Below, piece after piece: positions 1 to 6,860 of a stretch of DNA of 64,000 bases. Each line of letters starts with the position of its first letter. The stretch's first letter is position 1. The stretch is taken from assembly GCF_001417775.1 (NCBI RefSeq), contig NZ_BBZJ01000030.1, positions 1 through 64,000 of the forward strand, given 5' to 3'. The position numbers were made by a program, and so were the translations under genes. The notes beneath the pieces were generated by a model. The model was not told where the DNA came from. It did not search any database and saw only the letters and a program-made list of their open reading frames with translations. This DNA is from Streptomyces sp. TP-A0356 (GTDB lineage: Bacteria; Actinomycetota; Actinomycetes; Streptomycetales; Streptomycetaceae).

Positions 1-261
1 GCCAATTCAGGCCAGTCCGAGGGCGCCGGCACCCCTCCTCACGGCAGCACGCCCTTCGCCATCACGCTCACCGACGGGCAGAGCTGCAGCTTCGTCGGAG
101 GGGCGACGCTGGTCGTGGCCGACAAGAGACTGAGCTACAGCTGTTCCAAGGGCGCACTCTTCGGCAACCCCGACCGCACTGTCCCCGCCTGGACCATTTC
201 CTACCTGCCCAGTGGAAGCAGCGCACTGCGGCCTGCGGTCATCACATCGGTCGTCCAGTGA
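1..261 (+). CDS. C-terminal part of an unrecognised, probably exported protein
   Basis: The reading frame is open from the first base of the window and stops with TGA at 259-261, giving 86 residues with no start codon, so the gene begins outside the window. The visible part has two cysteines about 25 residues apart (QSCSF and SYSCS), many Ser, Gly and Thr residues and alternating short hydrophobic stretches. This resembles the beta-rich C-terminal domain of secreted or lipoprotein-type actinobacterial proteins, where such a Cys pair often forms a disulfide. I do not recognise the family. The codon use is typical of the host. It runs convergently toward the aminopeptidase gene at 515-1282. Confidence 0.6.
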   Translation, partial: ANSGQSEGAGTPPHGSTPFAITLTDGQSCSFVGGATLVVADKRLSYSCSKGALFGNPDRTVPAWTISYLPSGSSALRPAVITSVVQ

Positions 262-514
262 CTGGCTCAGTCCAGACATCATCCCGAGACCCGGACGTGT
301 GATCGTCTCGAAGAAGTCGCATGCAAGGAGTACGTCTGCCTGGGAGCGCAGGAAGTCCGCCCAGGTGCTGGAGACGCGGTCGGGCGCGGGGGATCCCGGC
401 GGGGTCTTGTGACCGTGGCCGTCTTCTTGAGCCGGTGGCGCTCGGAGGCGGTCAAGGTGAGCGACACGGCTCTTGGCCGATGTGTCTGGCTGCCGGGTGT
501 GAGCGGATCCGAGG

Positions 515-1282
515 TCAGGGCAGGGTGAGGATGCGGGGGCCGTCCTCGGTGATGGCGATGGTGTGTTCGAAGTGGGCGGCTCGGCTGCCGTCGATCGTGC
601 GCAGGGTCCATCCGTCGGGGTCGGTGTAGTAGTCGTTGCGTCCTCCGGCCATGAGCATGGGTTCGATGGCGAGGGTGAGGCCGTGGCGGAGGGGGAAGCC
701 GCGGCCGGGTCGTCCGTGGTTGGGGACGTGGGGGTCTTCGTGCATCTGGCGGCCGATGCCGTGGCCGCCGAAGTCGGCGGGCATGCCGCAGCCGGCTTTG
801 CGGGCGACCGTGCTGATGGCATGGGAGATGTCGCCGATGCGATGGCCGACGGTGGCGGCGGCGATGCCGGCGTCCAGGGCCTGCTGGGTGGCGGCGATGA
901 GTTCGAGGTCGGCGGGGCGAGGGGTGCCGACGGTGAAGCTGATCGCGGCGTCGCCGGTCCAGCCGTCGAGTTCGGCTCCGCAGTCGATGCTGACCAGGTC
1001 GCCGTCGCGCAGGCGGTAGTCGTCGGGGATGCCATGCGAGACGGCGTCGTTGACGGACGCGCAGATCACGGCGGGGAAGGGAATGGGGGCGAAGGAGGGC
1101 TGGTAGCCCAGGAACGGAGAACGTGCTCCGGCCTCGGTGAGGACGGTGCGGGCGGCTTCGTCGAGCTCCCGCAGGCGAACTCCCACAGCTGCCGCCCCGC
1201 GGGCGGCCGCAAGTGCGTGGGCCACGATGCGTCCGGCTTCTCGCATCGCCTCCAGTGCCGTGTCCGTCTTGATCTCCACCAT
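515..1282 (-). CDS. map: Type I methionine aminopeptidase
   Basis: This 255-residue enzyme removes the N-terminal methionine from nascent proteins in the cytosol, using two metal ions. The pita-bread fold ligands are visible: the SHGIP histidine, two aspartates around SIDCGAELDGWTGDAA, the histidine in GGHGIGRQMHEDP, and the glutamates in LAIEPML and FEHTIAI. Length is normal for the type I family without the zinc-finger extension. I chose ATG 1282 because a GGGAG ribosome site lies 9 bases upstream; the longer ATG at 1315 falls inside the promoter palindrome. It is divergent from an XRE regulator across 61 bases. Streptomyces carry several map paralogues; this one, paired with its own regulator, is probably an accessory copy rather than the housekeeping gene. 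Confidence 0.9.
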   Translation of the reverse strand: MVEIKTDTALEAMREAGRIVAHALAAARGAAAVGVRLRELDEAARTVLTEAGARSPFLGYQPSFAPIPFPAVICASVNDAVSHGIPDDYRLRDGDLVSIDCGAELDGWTGDAAISFTVGTPRPADLELIAATQQALDAGIAAATVGHRIGDISHAISTVARKAGCGMPADFGGHGIGRQMHEDPHVPNHGRPGRGFPLRHGLTLAIEPMLMAGGRNDYYTDPDGWTLRTIDGSRAAHFEHTIAITEDGPRILTLP

Positions 1283-1314
1283 GTGTGTGACTCCCTGCCA
1301 TGCGACGCGACCCA

Positions 1315-1336
1315 ATACCTATACCGGTATTAGTAT
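1315..1336. promoter_or_regulatory. Palindromic operator between map and the XRE regulator
   Basis: A perfect 10-base palindrome, ATACCGGTAT at 1321-1330, is flanked by a second matching pair of ATAC/GTAT arms (1315-1318 and 1333-1336), giving nested dyad symmetry over 22 bases. It lies in the only gap between the divergent genes. TAGTAT at 1331-1336 could serve as a -10 box for the regulator, whose ATG follows only 7 bases later, so that transcript may be leaderless. The likely reading is that the XRE protein binds here and controls both genes. Confidence 0.5.
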
Positions 1337-1343
1337 CACGGGC

Positions 1344-1619
1344 ATGGTGAGAGTTCCTTTGACCCCGCAAGAGCGGCAACGCGGGGAGCGCTTCGGGATC
1401 CTGCTTCGCCGGGCCCGCGGTGACCGCAGCATGGTCGACGTGGCAGCAGCCGCCGGGGTGTCCGCCGAAACCCTCCGCAAGATCGAGACCGGCCGGGCCC
1501 CCACCCCGGCCTTCTTCACCGTGGCAGCCCTGGCCCACGCCCTGCACCTGTCCCTGGACGATCTCGCCGCCGCCTGCGCGGAAGACGCCGAAGGCGGCGA
1601 GCAGGCCATGTCGGCGTGA
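1344..1619 (+). CDS. XRE-family helix-turn-helix regulator
   Basis: A 91-residue cytoplasmic DNA-binding protein consisting almost only of one lambda-repressor-type helix-turn-helix (about residues 14-70). The segment MVDVAAAAGVSAETLRKIETGRAP has the classic Cro/C1 pattern, with recognition helix around SAETLRKIETG. The C-terminus is a short acidic tail (EDAEGGEQAMSA). The start at ATG 1344 begins the conserved domain without extension; there is no Shine-Dalgarno sequence and the putative -10 box is 7 bases away, which suggests leaderless translation. It is divergent from the methionine aminopeptidase gene, and a strong palindrome between the two suggests autoregulation and control of map. 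No ligand domain is present, so the signal it senses is not evident. Confidence 0.85.
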   Translation: MVRVPLTPQERQRGERFGILLRRARGDRSMVDVAAAAGVSAETLRKIETGRAPTPAFFTVAALAHALHLSLDDLAAACAEDAEGGEQAMSA

Positions 1620-1689
1620 CCGTCAGATGCGCGCCATCCGGCTTGCTGAGGCCCCTCTCGGGGCCTGCGGCGACGGGCAGGATGCGCGT

Positions 1690-2121
1690 CTACTGACCCG
1701 AGGGCGCCGACGCAAGGCCGTCCGCGACCAGGCCGGCAAGGACCGCTTCGCCGAGGGCGTGGACGGCGGACTGGGGGCGGACCATGACGGTGAACTCCTT
1801 GATCCGGCCGTCGTCGCCGAAGTGCAGCAGATCTATTCCGTGGATCTCCTTGCCGCCCACCCGGGCGCGAAAGAGCAGCACCGCCGACTGGGTGGACGTG
1901 CCGTCGGTGCTGGTCCGCGCGGTGCCGGTGTAGTGGCCGATGTAACTGAAGTCCTCGAACGTGCGCAGTAGGACCCCGAAGAGGCCCAGCACCATCGGCT
2001 TGCCCTCGAACGGGGTGAACTTGACGGGGCTGTAGAAGCGGATGTCCTCGGTGAACAGGTCGTCCAAGGCCGTGAGATCCCGGTTGTCGACGGCGGCACG
2101 GAATCGATGGGCAGCGTTCAT
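1690..2121 (-). CDS. NTF2-like / SnoaL-type protein
   Basis: A 143-residue protein with the cone-shaped NTF2-like fold typical of SnoaL and ketosteroid-isomerase relatives. The N-terminal helix (FRAAVDNRDLTALDDLFTEDIRFYSPV) is the usual start of the family, followed by the long strand region ending in LLHFGDDGRIKEFTVMVRP. Family members act as small isomerases, cyclases or binding proteins; a specific substrate cannot be read from the sequence. It is divergent from a PadR regulator gene, and the 111-base gap contains repeated AGTCAT half-sites, so it is probably the target of that regulator. Start ATG 2121 is supported by GAGGATGAGCG upstream on the minus strand. Confidence 0.75.
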   Translation of the reverse strand: MNAAHRFRAAVDNRDLTALDDLFTEDIRFYSPVKFTPFEGKPMVLGLFGVLLRTFEDFSYIGHYTGTARTSTDGTSTQSAVLLFRARVGGKEIHGIDLLHFGDDGRIKEFTVMVRPQSAVHALGEAVLAGLVADGLASAPSGQ

Positions 2122-2139
2122 TGCGCGCTCATCCTCCCC

Positions 2140-2173
2140 TAGTCATAGATGTGATTAGTCATTTTCATGACTA
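2140..2173. promoter_or_regulatory. PadR-type operator, AGTCAT/ATGACT repeats
   Basis: The dyad TAGTCAT-TTTC-ATGACTA at 2156-2173 is perfect in its arms, and a third half-site TAGTCAT lies at 2140-2146. PadR proteins bind ATGAC-like inverted repeats of this type, and this one sits between a padR-like gene and its divergent neighbour. A short direct repeat, AGAGGTATGA, occurs twice at about 2196-2219, just upstream of the regulator start. Confidence 0.55.
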
Positions 2174-2232
2174 TCATGGGTGTGCGTCCGGCGACAGAGG
2201 TATGAAGACAGAGGTATGAGGGAGGCGATCGG

Positions 2233-2802
2233 ATGGCGCTCCGGCACGCCGTGTTGGCGGCGCTGCTCGACGAGGAACTCAGCGGATACCAGCTGACCAA
2301 GGCGTTCGACGTCGGTGTGGCGAACTTCTGGCACGCCCAGCCGCAGCAGCTCTACGCCGAGTTGACCCGCCTGGAGAAGGACGGGCTCGTCGAAGGTCGG
2401 GCGGTGGTCCAGGAGACCCGCCCCACCAAGCGCCTGTTCCACGTGACCCATGCCGGGCTTGCGGAGCTGGAGGAGTTCACGGCCGCATCCACGAAGCCCT
2501 CCTTCATCCGTGACGACCTGCTCGTCAAGGTCCAGGCCGCCGACCACGTCGACACCGAGGCCCTGATCGCCCAGCTCACCGAACGTGCCGCCTTCGCCCA
2601 GGCCAAGATCGACCTCTTCGGCAAGCTGCTCCGCACCATGCGCGGTGACCGTACGGAAGAGGAGTTCCTGCGCCACGGCCACCGCATCGGCCCCTACCTG
2701 ACGTGCCTGCGCGGCCTGACCTTCGAACAGGGCAACCGCGACTGGTGCGAGCACACCATCACGGTCCTGCGGGAGAGGCAGCAGGCCCATGCCCGACACT
2801 GA
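2233..2802 (+). CDS. PadR-family transcriptional regulator
   Basis: A 189-residue regulator with an N-terminal winged helix (about residues 1-80; ALRHAVLAALLDEELSGYQLTKAF then NFWHAQPQQLYAELTRLEKDGLVEG, the canonical PadR recognition helix and wing) and a C-terminal helical dimerisation region (about 90-185) typical of the Vir-like subgroup. PadR proteins are usually ligand-released repressors of a neighbouring gene. Here the neighbour is the divergent NTF2-like gene at 1690-2121, and AGTCAT inverted repeats lie in the intervening DNA. A GGGAGG ribosome site at 2220-2225 supports ATG 2233. The effector is unknown. Confidence 0.88.
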   Translation: MALRHAVLAALLDEELSGYQLTKAFDVGVANFWHAQPQQLYAELTRLEKDGLVEGRAVVQETRPTKRLFHVTHAGLAELEEFTAASTKPSFIRDDLLVKVQAADHVDTEALIAQLTERAAFAQAKIDLFGKLLRTMRGDRTEEEFLRHGHRIGPYLTCLRGLTFEQGNRDWCEHTITVLRERQQAHARH

Positions 2803-3071
2803 CGCGGCGTACAGCCGCCACGTCCCGCTGGGCGACATCCAGGCCGAGGCCTGGGCGACGGCGACGAGGCCGTCGGCCTGCGCGGCTTCGCCGACCGCCT
2901 CGCCGAACGCCTCATGAGGTGGTCGTCATCCCGCCACCGGCCACAACGTCCATTGTTGACGGGCAGGAACGGCCACAGTCCCTCCCACTACTCGGTATCC
3001 GTCAGATCACCCGCCCCATGCCCACACCAAAGACGCAGGCACGGGGTGGTCGGACGATCGCCGGACAAGTC
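2803..3071. other. Intergenic stretch without a supported gene
   Basis: Between the PadR gene and the convergent methyltransferase gene there is no convincing coding signal. A short frame from ATG 2790 runs about 40 codons and looks like a decayed gene end (it contains a DRLAERLM-like string in another frame), but it has no recognisable homology. I see no clear terminator. Confidence 0.4.
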
Positions 3072-3890
3072 CTAGGCCTTCCGGGCCAGTCCGGCGGCGA
3101 TGAGACGCTCCCAGACGGTGAGCTCCCGTTCGCCGCTGCTGTCCCACGGGCTGTCGACCACGTCACGACGCCATAGGGACGCGGGGACGATCCCGGGGTC
3201 GAGGATCTCCAGGCCATCCAGTAGGGACTCGATCTCCTCGTCGGTGCGCCACCGGCCGCGGCCGAAGGTCTGCTGGAGGACTCCCTCGGCCTCCGCTGTC
3301 TCCGGATTGCTGCCGGAACGGAAGTGGCTGACGAAGAAGTAGCTCCCGGAGGGCACGTGGTCGCGCCAGTAGCGGACGATTCCAGCTGGGTCTTCCTCGT
3401 CGTTGACGTGGTGAAGGATGGCGCTGAATATGACGGCGACGGGGCGATCGAAGTCGATCAGTTCCAGGGTGTCCGGGTGGGTACGGACGTCTTCGGGGTT
3501 GCGTACATCGGCAGGAACGACCCGAGTCCGGTCGTTCTCCTCCAACAGCGCACGGCCGTGGACCAGCACTTGGGGGTCGATGTCGACGTACACGACCCGA
3601 GACTCCTGAGCGTGCCGTTGCGCGACCTGGTGGACGTTGTCGGCGGTCGGAAGACCACTACCCAGGTCGATGAACTGCCGTACGTCGGTGGTCGTCGCGA
3701 TCTCCCGCACCGCCCGGGTCAGGGCTGCGCGGTTGGCGAAGGCGATTGCCACCGAACCAGGAAGGTCACGTTTGAATACGTCGCCGACCTCCCGGTCCAC
3801 GAGGTAGTTGTCCTTGCCGCCGAGCAGGTAGTCGTAGACGCGGGCGATACTGGGCTTGGTGGGGTCGATGGAGGAGCCTTCGTCCGTCAT
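3072..3890 (-). CDS. SAM-dependent methyltransferase, Methyltransf_19 (DUF574) family
   Basis: A 272-residue cytosolic enzyme of the actinobacterial S-adenosylmethionine methyltransferase family formerly called DUF574. The diagnostic opening is present (DPTKPSIARVYDYLLGGKDNYLVDRE), followed by the glycine-rich SAM motif FIDLGSGLPTADNVH, the acidic motif VVYVDIDPQVL and the post-motif FSAILHHVNDEEDP. Streptomyces have dozens of these, often near XRE or regulatory genes; substrates are unknown. I chose ATG 3890 because GGGGGAGG lies 9 bases upstream; an in-frame ATG at 3899 overlaps that site and the longer frame to 4169 has no family homology. It stands alone, convergent with the PadR gene. 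Confidence 0.88.
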   Translation of the reverse strand: MTDEGSSIDPTKPSIARVYDYLLGGKDNYLVDREVGDVFKRDLPGSVAIAFANRAALTRAVREIATTTDVRQFIDLGSGLPTADNVHQVAQRHAQESRVVYVDIDPQVLVHGRALLEENDRTRVVPADVRNPEDVRTHPDTLELIDFDRPVAVIFSAILHHVNDEEDPAGIVRYWRDHVPSGSYFFVSHFRSGSNPETAEAEGVLQQTFGRGRWRTDEEIESLLDGLEILDPGIVPASLWRRDVVDSPWDSSGERELTVWERLIAAGLARKA

Positions 3891-4309
3891 GACGAACATC
3901 CTCCCCCGCAACGCCGCCTGCTGACCATCACTTGGAATCCTTGAGACGGCTCCTTGGGCCGGAAGAGCCCACCGCGCTCCGAGCCTGCGGTACTGAACGC
4001 GTACACCGTGGCGTGCGCGTCCAGGTCCCTGCGCGGGTCGCCGTTCTCTCGTCAGGACGGTCAATACGTTCGGCACTCGTTCCGGACTACGCCGGTTTCG
4101 GCCCGGAGGCAGGTGAAGGAACGAGGTGCGGAAGGCACCAGGGCGCCCGCAGCCCTCGTCCGCGGCCACTCACACGCGGCATTCGGCGGATCGGGCAGTG
4201 CCCGTCGGGGCCCCCTCCGTTCTGGCCCCTTCCTCGGCCCGAAGCCCGCCGCCGCCTGCCTCGCCGAACCTGCCCGATCTCGGTGGCTGATCCCAACACT
4301 TGTGATGTG

Positions 4310-4545
4310 AGGCGGAGTTGCAGTCGAGCGAGGTGGCTGTGGTTGGGGCGGTGGAGCGGGCGGCCGCTCCACCAGGCATGGAGCCGGATGAGGGTGAGGG
4401 CGGCGGCGCTGGTGTGGTCGAGGTGTGTCTTGGCCAGGCCGCGGTAGCGGGCTCGGCGTAGTCCAGTGGTGTGGGTGGCCTGGCGGATGGTGCCTTCGAT
4501 GCCGCACGGAGTGCGCAGTCTCGCTCCCAACGCCGGTTTGCTGCT
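4310..4545 (-). pseudogene. Transposase C-terminal fragment (IS1182-like)
   Basis: In the minus strand the segment reads CGIEGTIRQATHTTGLRRARYRGLAKTHLDH and then ALTLIRLHAWW. This matches the usual C-terminal end of DDE transposases of the IS1182 group (a G-I-E-G-T motif with the catalytic Glu, a Gly-Leu-Arg-Arg-x-Arg-Tyr box, then a helix around AAAINLIRLxAWW). Nothing upstream encodes the rest of the enzyme, so only the tail remains. It abuts the truncated TetR gene, so an insertion or deletion event here probably removed the 5' part of that regulator. Confidence 0.65.
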
Positions 4546-4664
4546 GGTCTCGCGCGGTGCGGATGGCCTCGGTGAGCTCTCGGGGCTGGAGGCTGAACTG
4601 GCGGCGGTTGCTGCGGGCGCTGGTGCACTGAGCTTAGAGTCGCTGCCCGCCGACGTGGTCCGCC

Positions 4665-4997
4665 GTGAAGGCGGCCGCCTCCGGCCTGAACATCGCGTCC
4701 GCGGCACTGCAGATCCGGCGCGACGAGGCCCAGGATCGCCGACGCCTGATTCTCGCTACCCCGGTGCTGCGCGAGCGCGAGTTGATGGTGTTCGCGTCGG
4801 TCGCTGCCACGTTGGCCGCAGCGCTCCGCGAACGCGGTGCGGATGATAGAGGGGCGCTGGTGACCGCGGAGGCGATGGTCGCCGCCTTCCGGGTCGCATT
4901 CGAGTACTGGGGCGAACACCCGGACCGGGAACTGCCCCAACTTGTCGACGAAACGCTTGAGGAACTCAAGGCCGCCCTCGGATCTGCTGCCGATTGA
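4665..4997 (+). pseudogene. TetR-family regulator, 5'-truncated
   Basis: The 110-codon frame encodes only the ligand-binding half of a TetR regulator: RDEAQDRRRLILATPVLRERELMVFASVAATLAAALRERGADDRGALVTAEAMVAAFRVAFEYWGEHP. This matches the C-terminal helices common in actinobacterial TetR proteins (a TPxLRxRE-type motif, then the long helix ending in the YW residues). The N-terminal helix-turn-helix is missing and is replaced by the transposase scar just upstream, so the protein cannot bind DNA in the normal way. The last codons and the stop lie in a 27-base tandem duplication. Confidence 0.65.
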
Positions 4998-5026
4998 GTC
5001 GCCCTCGGATCTACTGCCGATTGAGT
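4973..5026. repeat. 27-base tandem duplication over a stop codon
   Basis: Two head-to-tail 27-base units (4973-4999 and 5000-5026) differ at one position (CTGCTGCC against CTACTGCC). Each carries the coding end and TGA stop of the truncated TetR gene. The remaining bases up to 5265 show no coding signal. Confidence 0.8.
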
Positions 5027-5265
5027 AGTTGACGCCTTCGGTGCCGCTGTTGTGGTCAGGGCGAGTGAGGGCTGCGGGGGCCTTCGCCCAAGGCCGGTTA
5101 GTCAGCGTTCTCGCAGGTCACGCAGCGGTGTCCAGGCCGGTCCCGACCAGTGCGTGTTCACGCGCTGGAGGCCCAGCCGCTGACCAGCCACCCTGAGCGC
5201 CATAGTTGGAGAGTGAGCATCCGACCTGGCGGCCTGATGAGGATGGGCATGGTCTGCAGGTCGGC

Positions 5266-5745
5266 TCAGGGCTGGTCGAGGTTCATGATTCTCTCTGTGT
5301 TGGCGACCAGCACCTCAGTGGTTCTGCCGACCCAGTCAGCGATCGCTCGGCGCTCGGCGTCGCTGTATTTGGTCGTCAGCTTCGTCATGTCGTCGGTGAA
5401 CGGCCCGAGCGCGGCGGCCAGCAGCGCATCCATGCGTTCGTTCGGCAGTAGCTGTACCACGACCTTGCGGCGGTCGTGCGGGTCGCGTGCGCGTCGGACA
5501 TAGCCGGCCTTCTCCAACCGATCCACCAGACCGGTGACGGCGCCGGTGGTCAGGCCCGTGTGTTCCCCGATCGTTCCCGCCGCTACCGGTCCCAGCCGTC
5601 GGAGCACGTCGAGGCACTTTCGCTCGACCGCGCTGAGCCCCAGGAGTCTGCCCACGGCTTCGTGGAACACGACGATCGCCGTGGCGAACTCGCGGCCGAG
5701 CAGCTCGCCCGCCGCCGGATCTTCGGAAGCCGCACCTTGCACCAT
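5266..5745 (-). CDS. MarR-family transcriptional regulator
   Basis: A 159-residue regulator with a central winged helix. The pattern LSAVERKCLDVLRRLGPVAAGTIGEHTGLTTGAVTGLVDRLEKAGYVRRARDPHDRRKVVVQL contains the recognition helix (TTGAVTGLVDRLEKAGYV) and the wing with its DxRRK motif that define MarR proteins. The flanking helices form the dimer interface. MarR proteins usually repress a divergent gene until a phenolic or similar ligand binds; here the divergent neighbour is the VC0807-family membrane protein at 6025. The AT-rich gap includes a TTAG/CTAA dyad near 5776-5791. A TetR gene governs the second VC0807 homologue in this window (51419-52694). Confidence 0.87.
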   Translation of the reverse strand: MVQGAASEDPAAGELLGREFATAIVVFHEAVGRLLGLSAVERKCLDVLRRLGPVAAGTIGEHTGLTTGAVTGLVDRLEKAGYVRRARDPHDRRKVVVQLLPNERMDALLAAALGPFTDDMTKLTTKYSDAERRAIADWVGRTTEVLVANTERIMNLDQP

Positions 5746-5775
5746 GTCCTCAACTTACCTTATCCTCCAATTATC

Positions 5776-5791
5776 TTAGTGACTGATCTAA
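5776..5791. promoter_or_regulatory. Candidate MarR operator region
   Basis: The sequence immediately upstream of the marR start is unusually AT-rich for this window. It holds a TTAG-N8-CTAA dyad and a run of TTATC/TTAG repeats (5760-5805), the sort of site a MarR dimer binds. The distance to the divergent membrane-protein start is long (about 230 bases), and that interval carries no clear gene. Confidence 0.3.
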
Positions 5792-6024
5792 TGACTCTCT
5801 AAGGTTTTTGGATGCCGGACCTGGAGTGAGATGCGGGCCGTAGTCGTTGGAGCGGTGCATCGCCGATGCGGTCGCCCGCTACCACGCCGGCATGCGCATC
5901 ACAGCGGGCGAGGCGCTCAAGCGGTCGGCGAGCCGAACAGCCCTGAAGCCATCCCATGTCTGAGACCCGCACACGCCGCCAAACCCAACCCCGATCCCGC
6001 GGGGACCAGTCAGATCGGAGAGCA

Positions 6025-6711
6025 ATGACCGTGTCCACGGCTACTGAGGGCCAGGTTCGACACGCACGCGGCATCATCGGTGTTCTGCCCTACTTGCTCG
6101 ACATCATCGTTCCGCTCGTGTCGTACTACGTGCTGACCTCGGTGGGGCTGAGTCCCTTCTGGTCACTGCTGATCGGCGGTGCACTGACCACGATCGTCTC
6201 GATCATCAACACGATCCGGCGCGGCAAAATCGACAACCTCGGCGTCCTGGTGATCGTGGAGATCGCGCTCGGCCTTGTCCTCGACCTGGCCGTCCGTGAC
6301 CCACGGCTCACCCTGGCACGCGGATCACTGTTCATCGCCCTGGCTGGGATCTGGATCCTGGTGAACACCTTCACCGGCCGCCCGATCACTGTGGACGCCA
6401 CGAAACCCTTTGCGGCCAGGAAGGGCGGCACGGACGGCATCATCGCCTTCGAATGGCTGGCGCAGAATTCCCAACGGTTCCTACGCGTTCACCGTTCACT
6501 CTCCACCGTTTGGAGCGTGATGTTCCTTGCCTACGCGACGATGCGGGTGGTCGTCGTCTACAGCGTGACCACCTCCGAGGCCGTGTGGCTCACCGAGGTT
6601 CCCGGCATCGTCGCGGTCGCCATCTGCCTCATCGCCTCGGGGCGGGCAGGCAAGCAGCTGGAGGCGCTTGTCAATGACCGCATGAAATACATGTCCGAGA
6701 ATCCCGCATGA
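6025..6711 (+). CDS. VC0807-family integral membrane protein
   Basis: A 228-residue membrane protein with about five to six hydrophobic segments: GIIGVLPYLLDIIVPLVSYYVL, WSLLIGGALTTIVSIINTI, VLVIVEIALGLVLDLAV, SLFIALAGIWILVNTF, WSVMFLAYATMRVVVVYSV and VPGIVAVAICLI. It has the charged RRGKID loop typical of the VC0807 family, whose function is unknown. I chose ATG 6025 because GGAGAG lies 6 bases upstream and the hydrophobic region then starts soon after; the longer frame from 5956 adds a charged leader with no homology. It is divergent from a MarR gene, so is probably inducible. A second member occurs at 52035-52694. Confidence 0.8.
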   Translation: MTVSTATEGQVRHARGIIGVLPYLLDIIVPLVSYYVLTSVGLSPFWSLLIGGALTTIVSIINTIRRGKIDNLGVLVIVEIALGLVLDLAVRDPRLTLARGSLFIALAGIWILVNTFTGRPITVDATKPFAARKGGTDGIIAFEWLAQNSQRFLRVHRSLSTVWSVMFLAYATMRVVVVYSVTTSEAVWLTEVPGIVAVAICLIASGRAGKQLEALVNDRMKYMSENPA

Positions 6712-6860
6712 GCGGACTTCAGGGAGGTGCCGTTCGTTCGACAGACCATGCCGACGGTTCACACGGTGACGTTCACGGTAGCGGGCGACAGCCATCGGGT
6801 TGATCGAGTGGACGACCGTCTGGGACTCCGGGAGTCTGCGGCTCCGCCCGCGGCCGCCCA

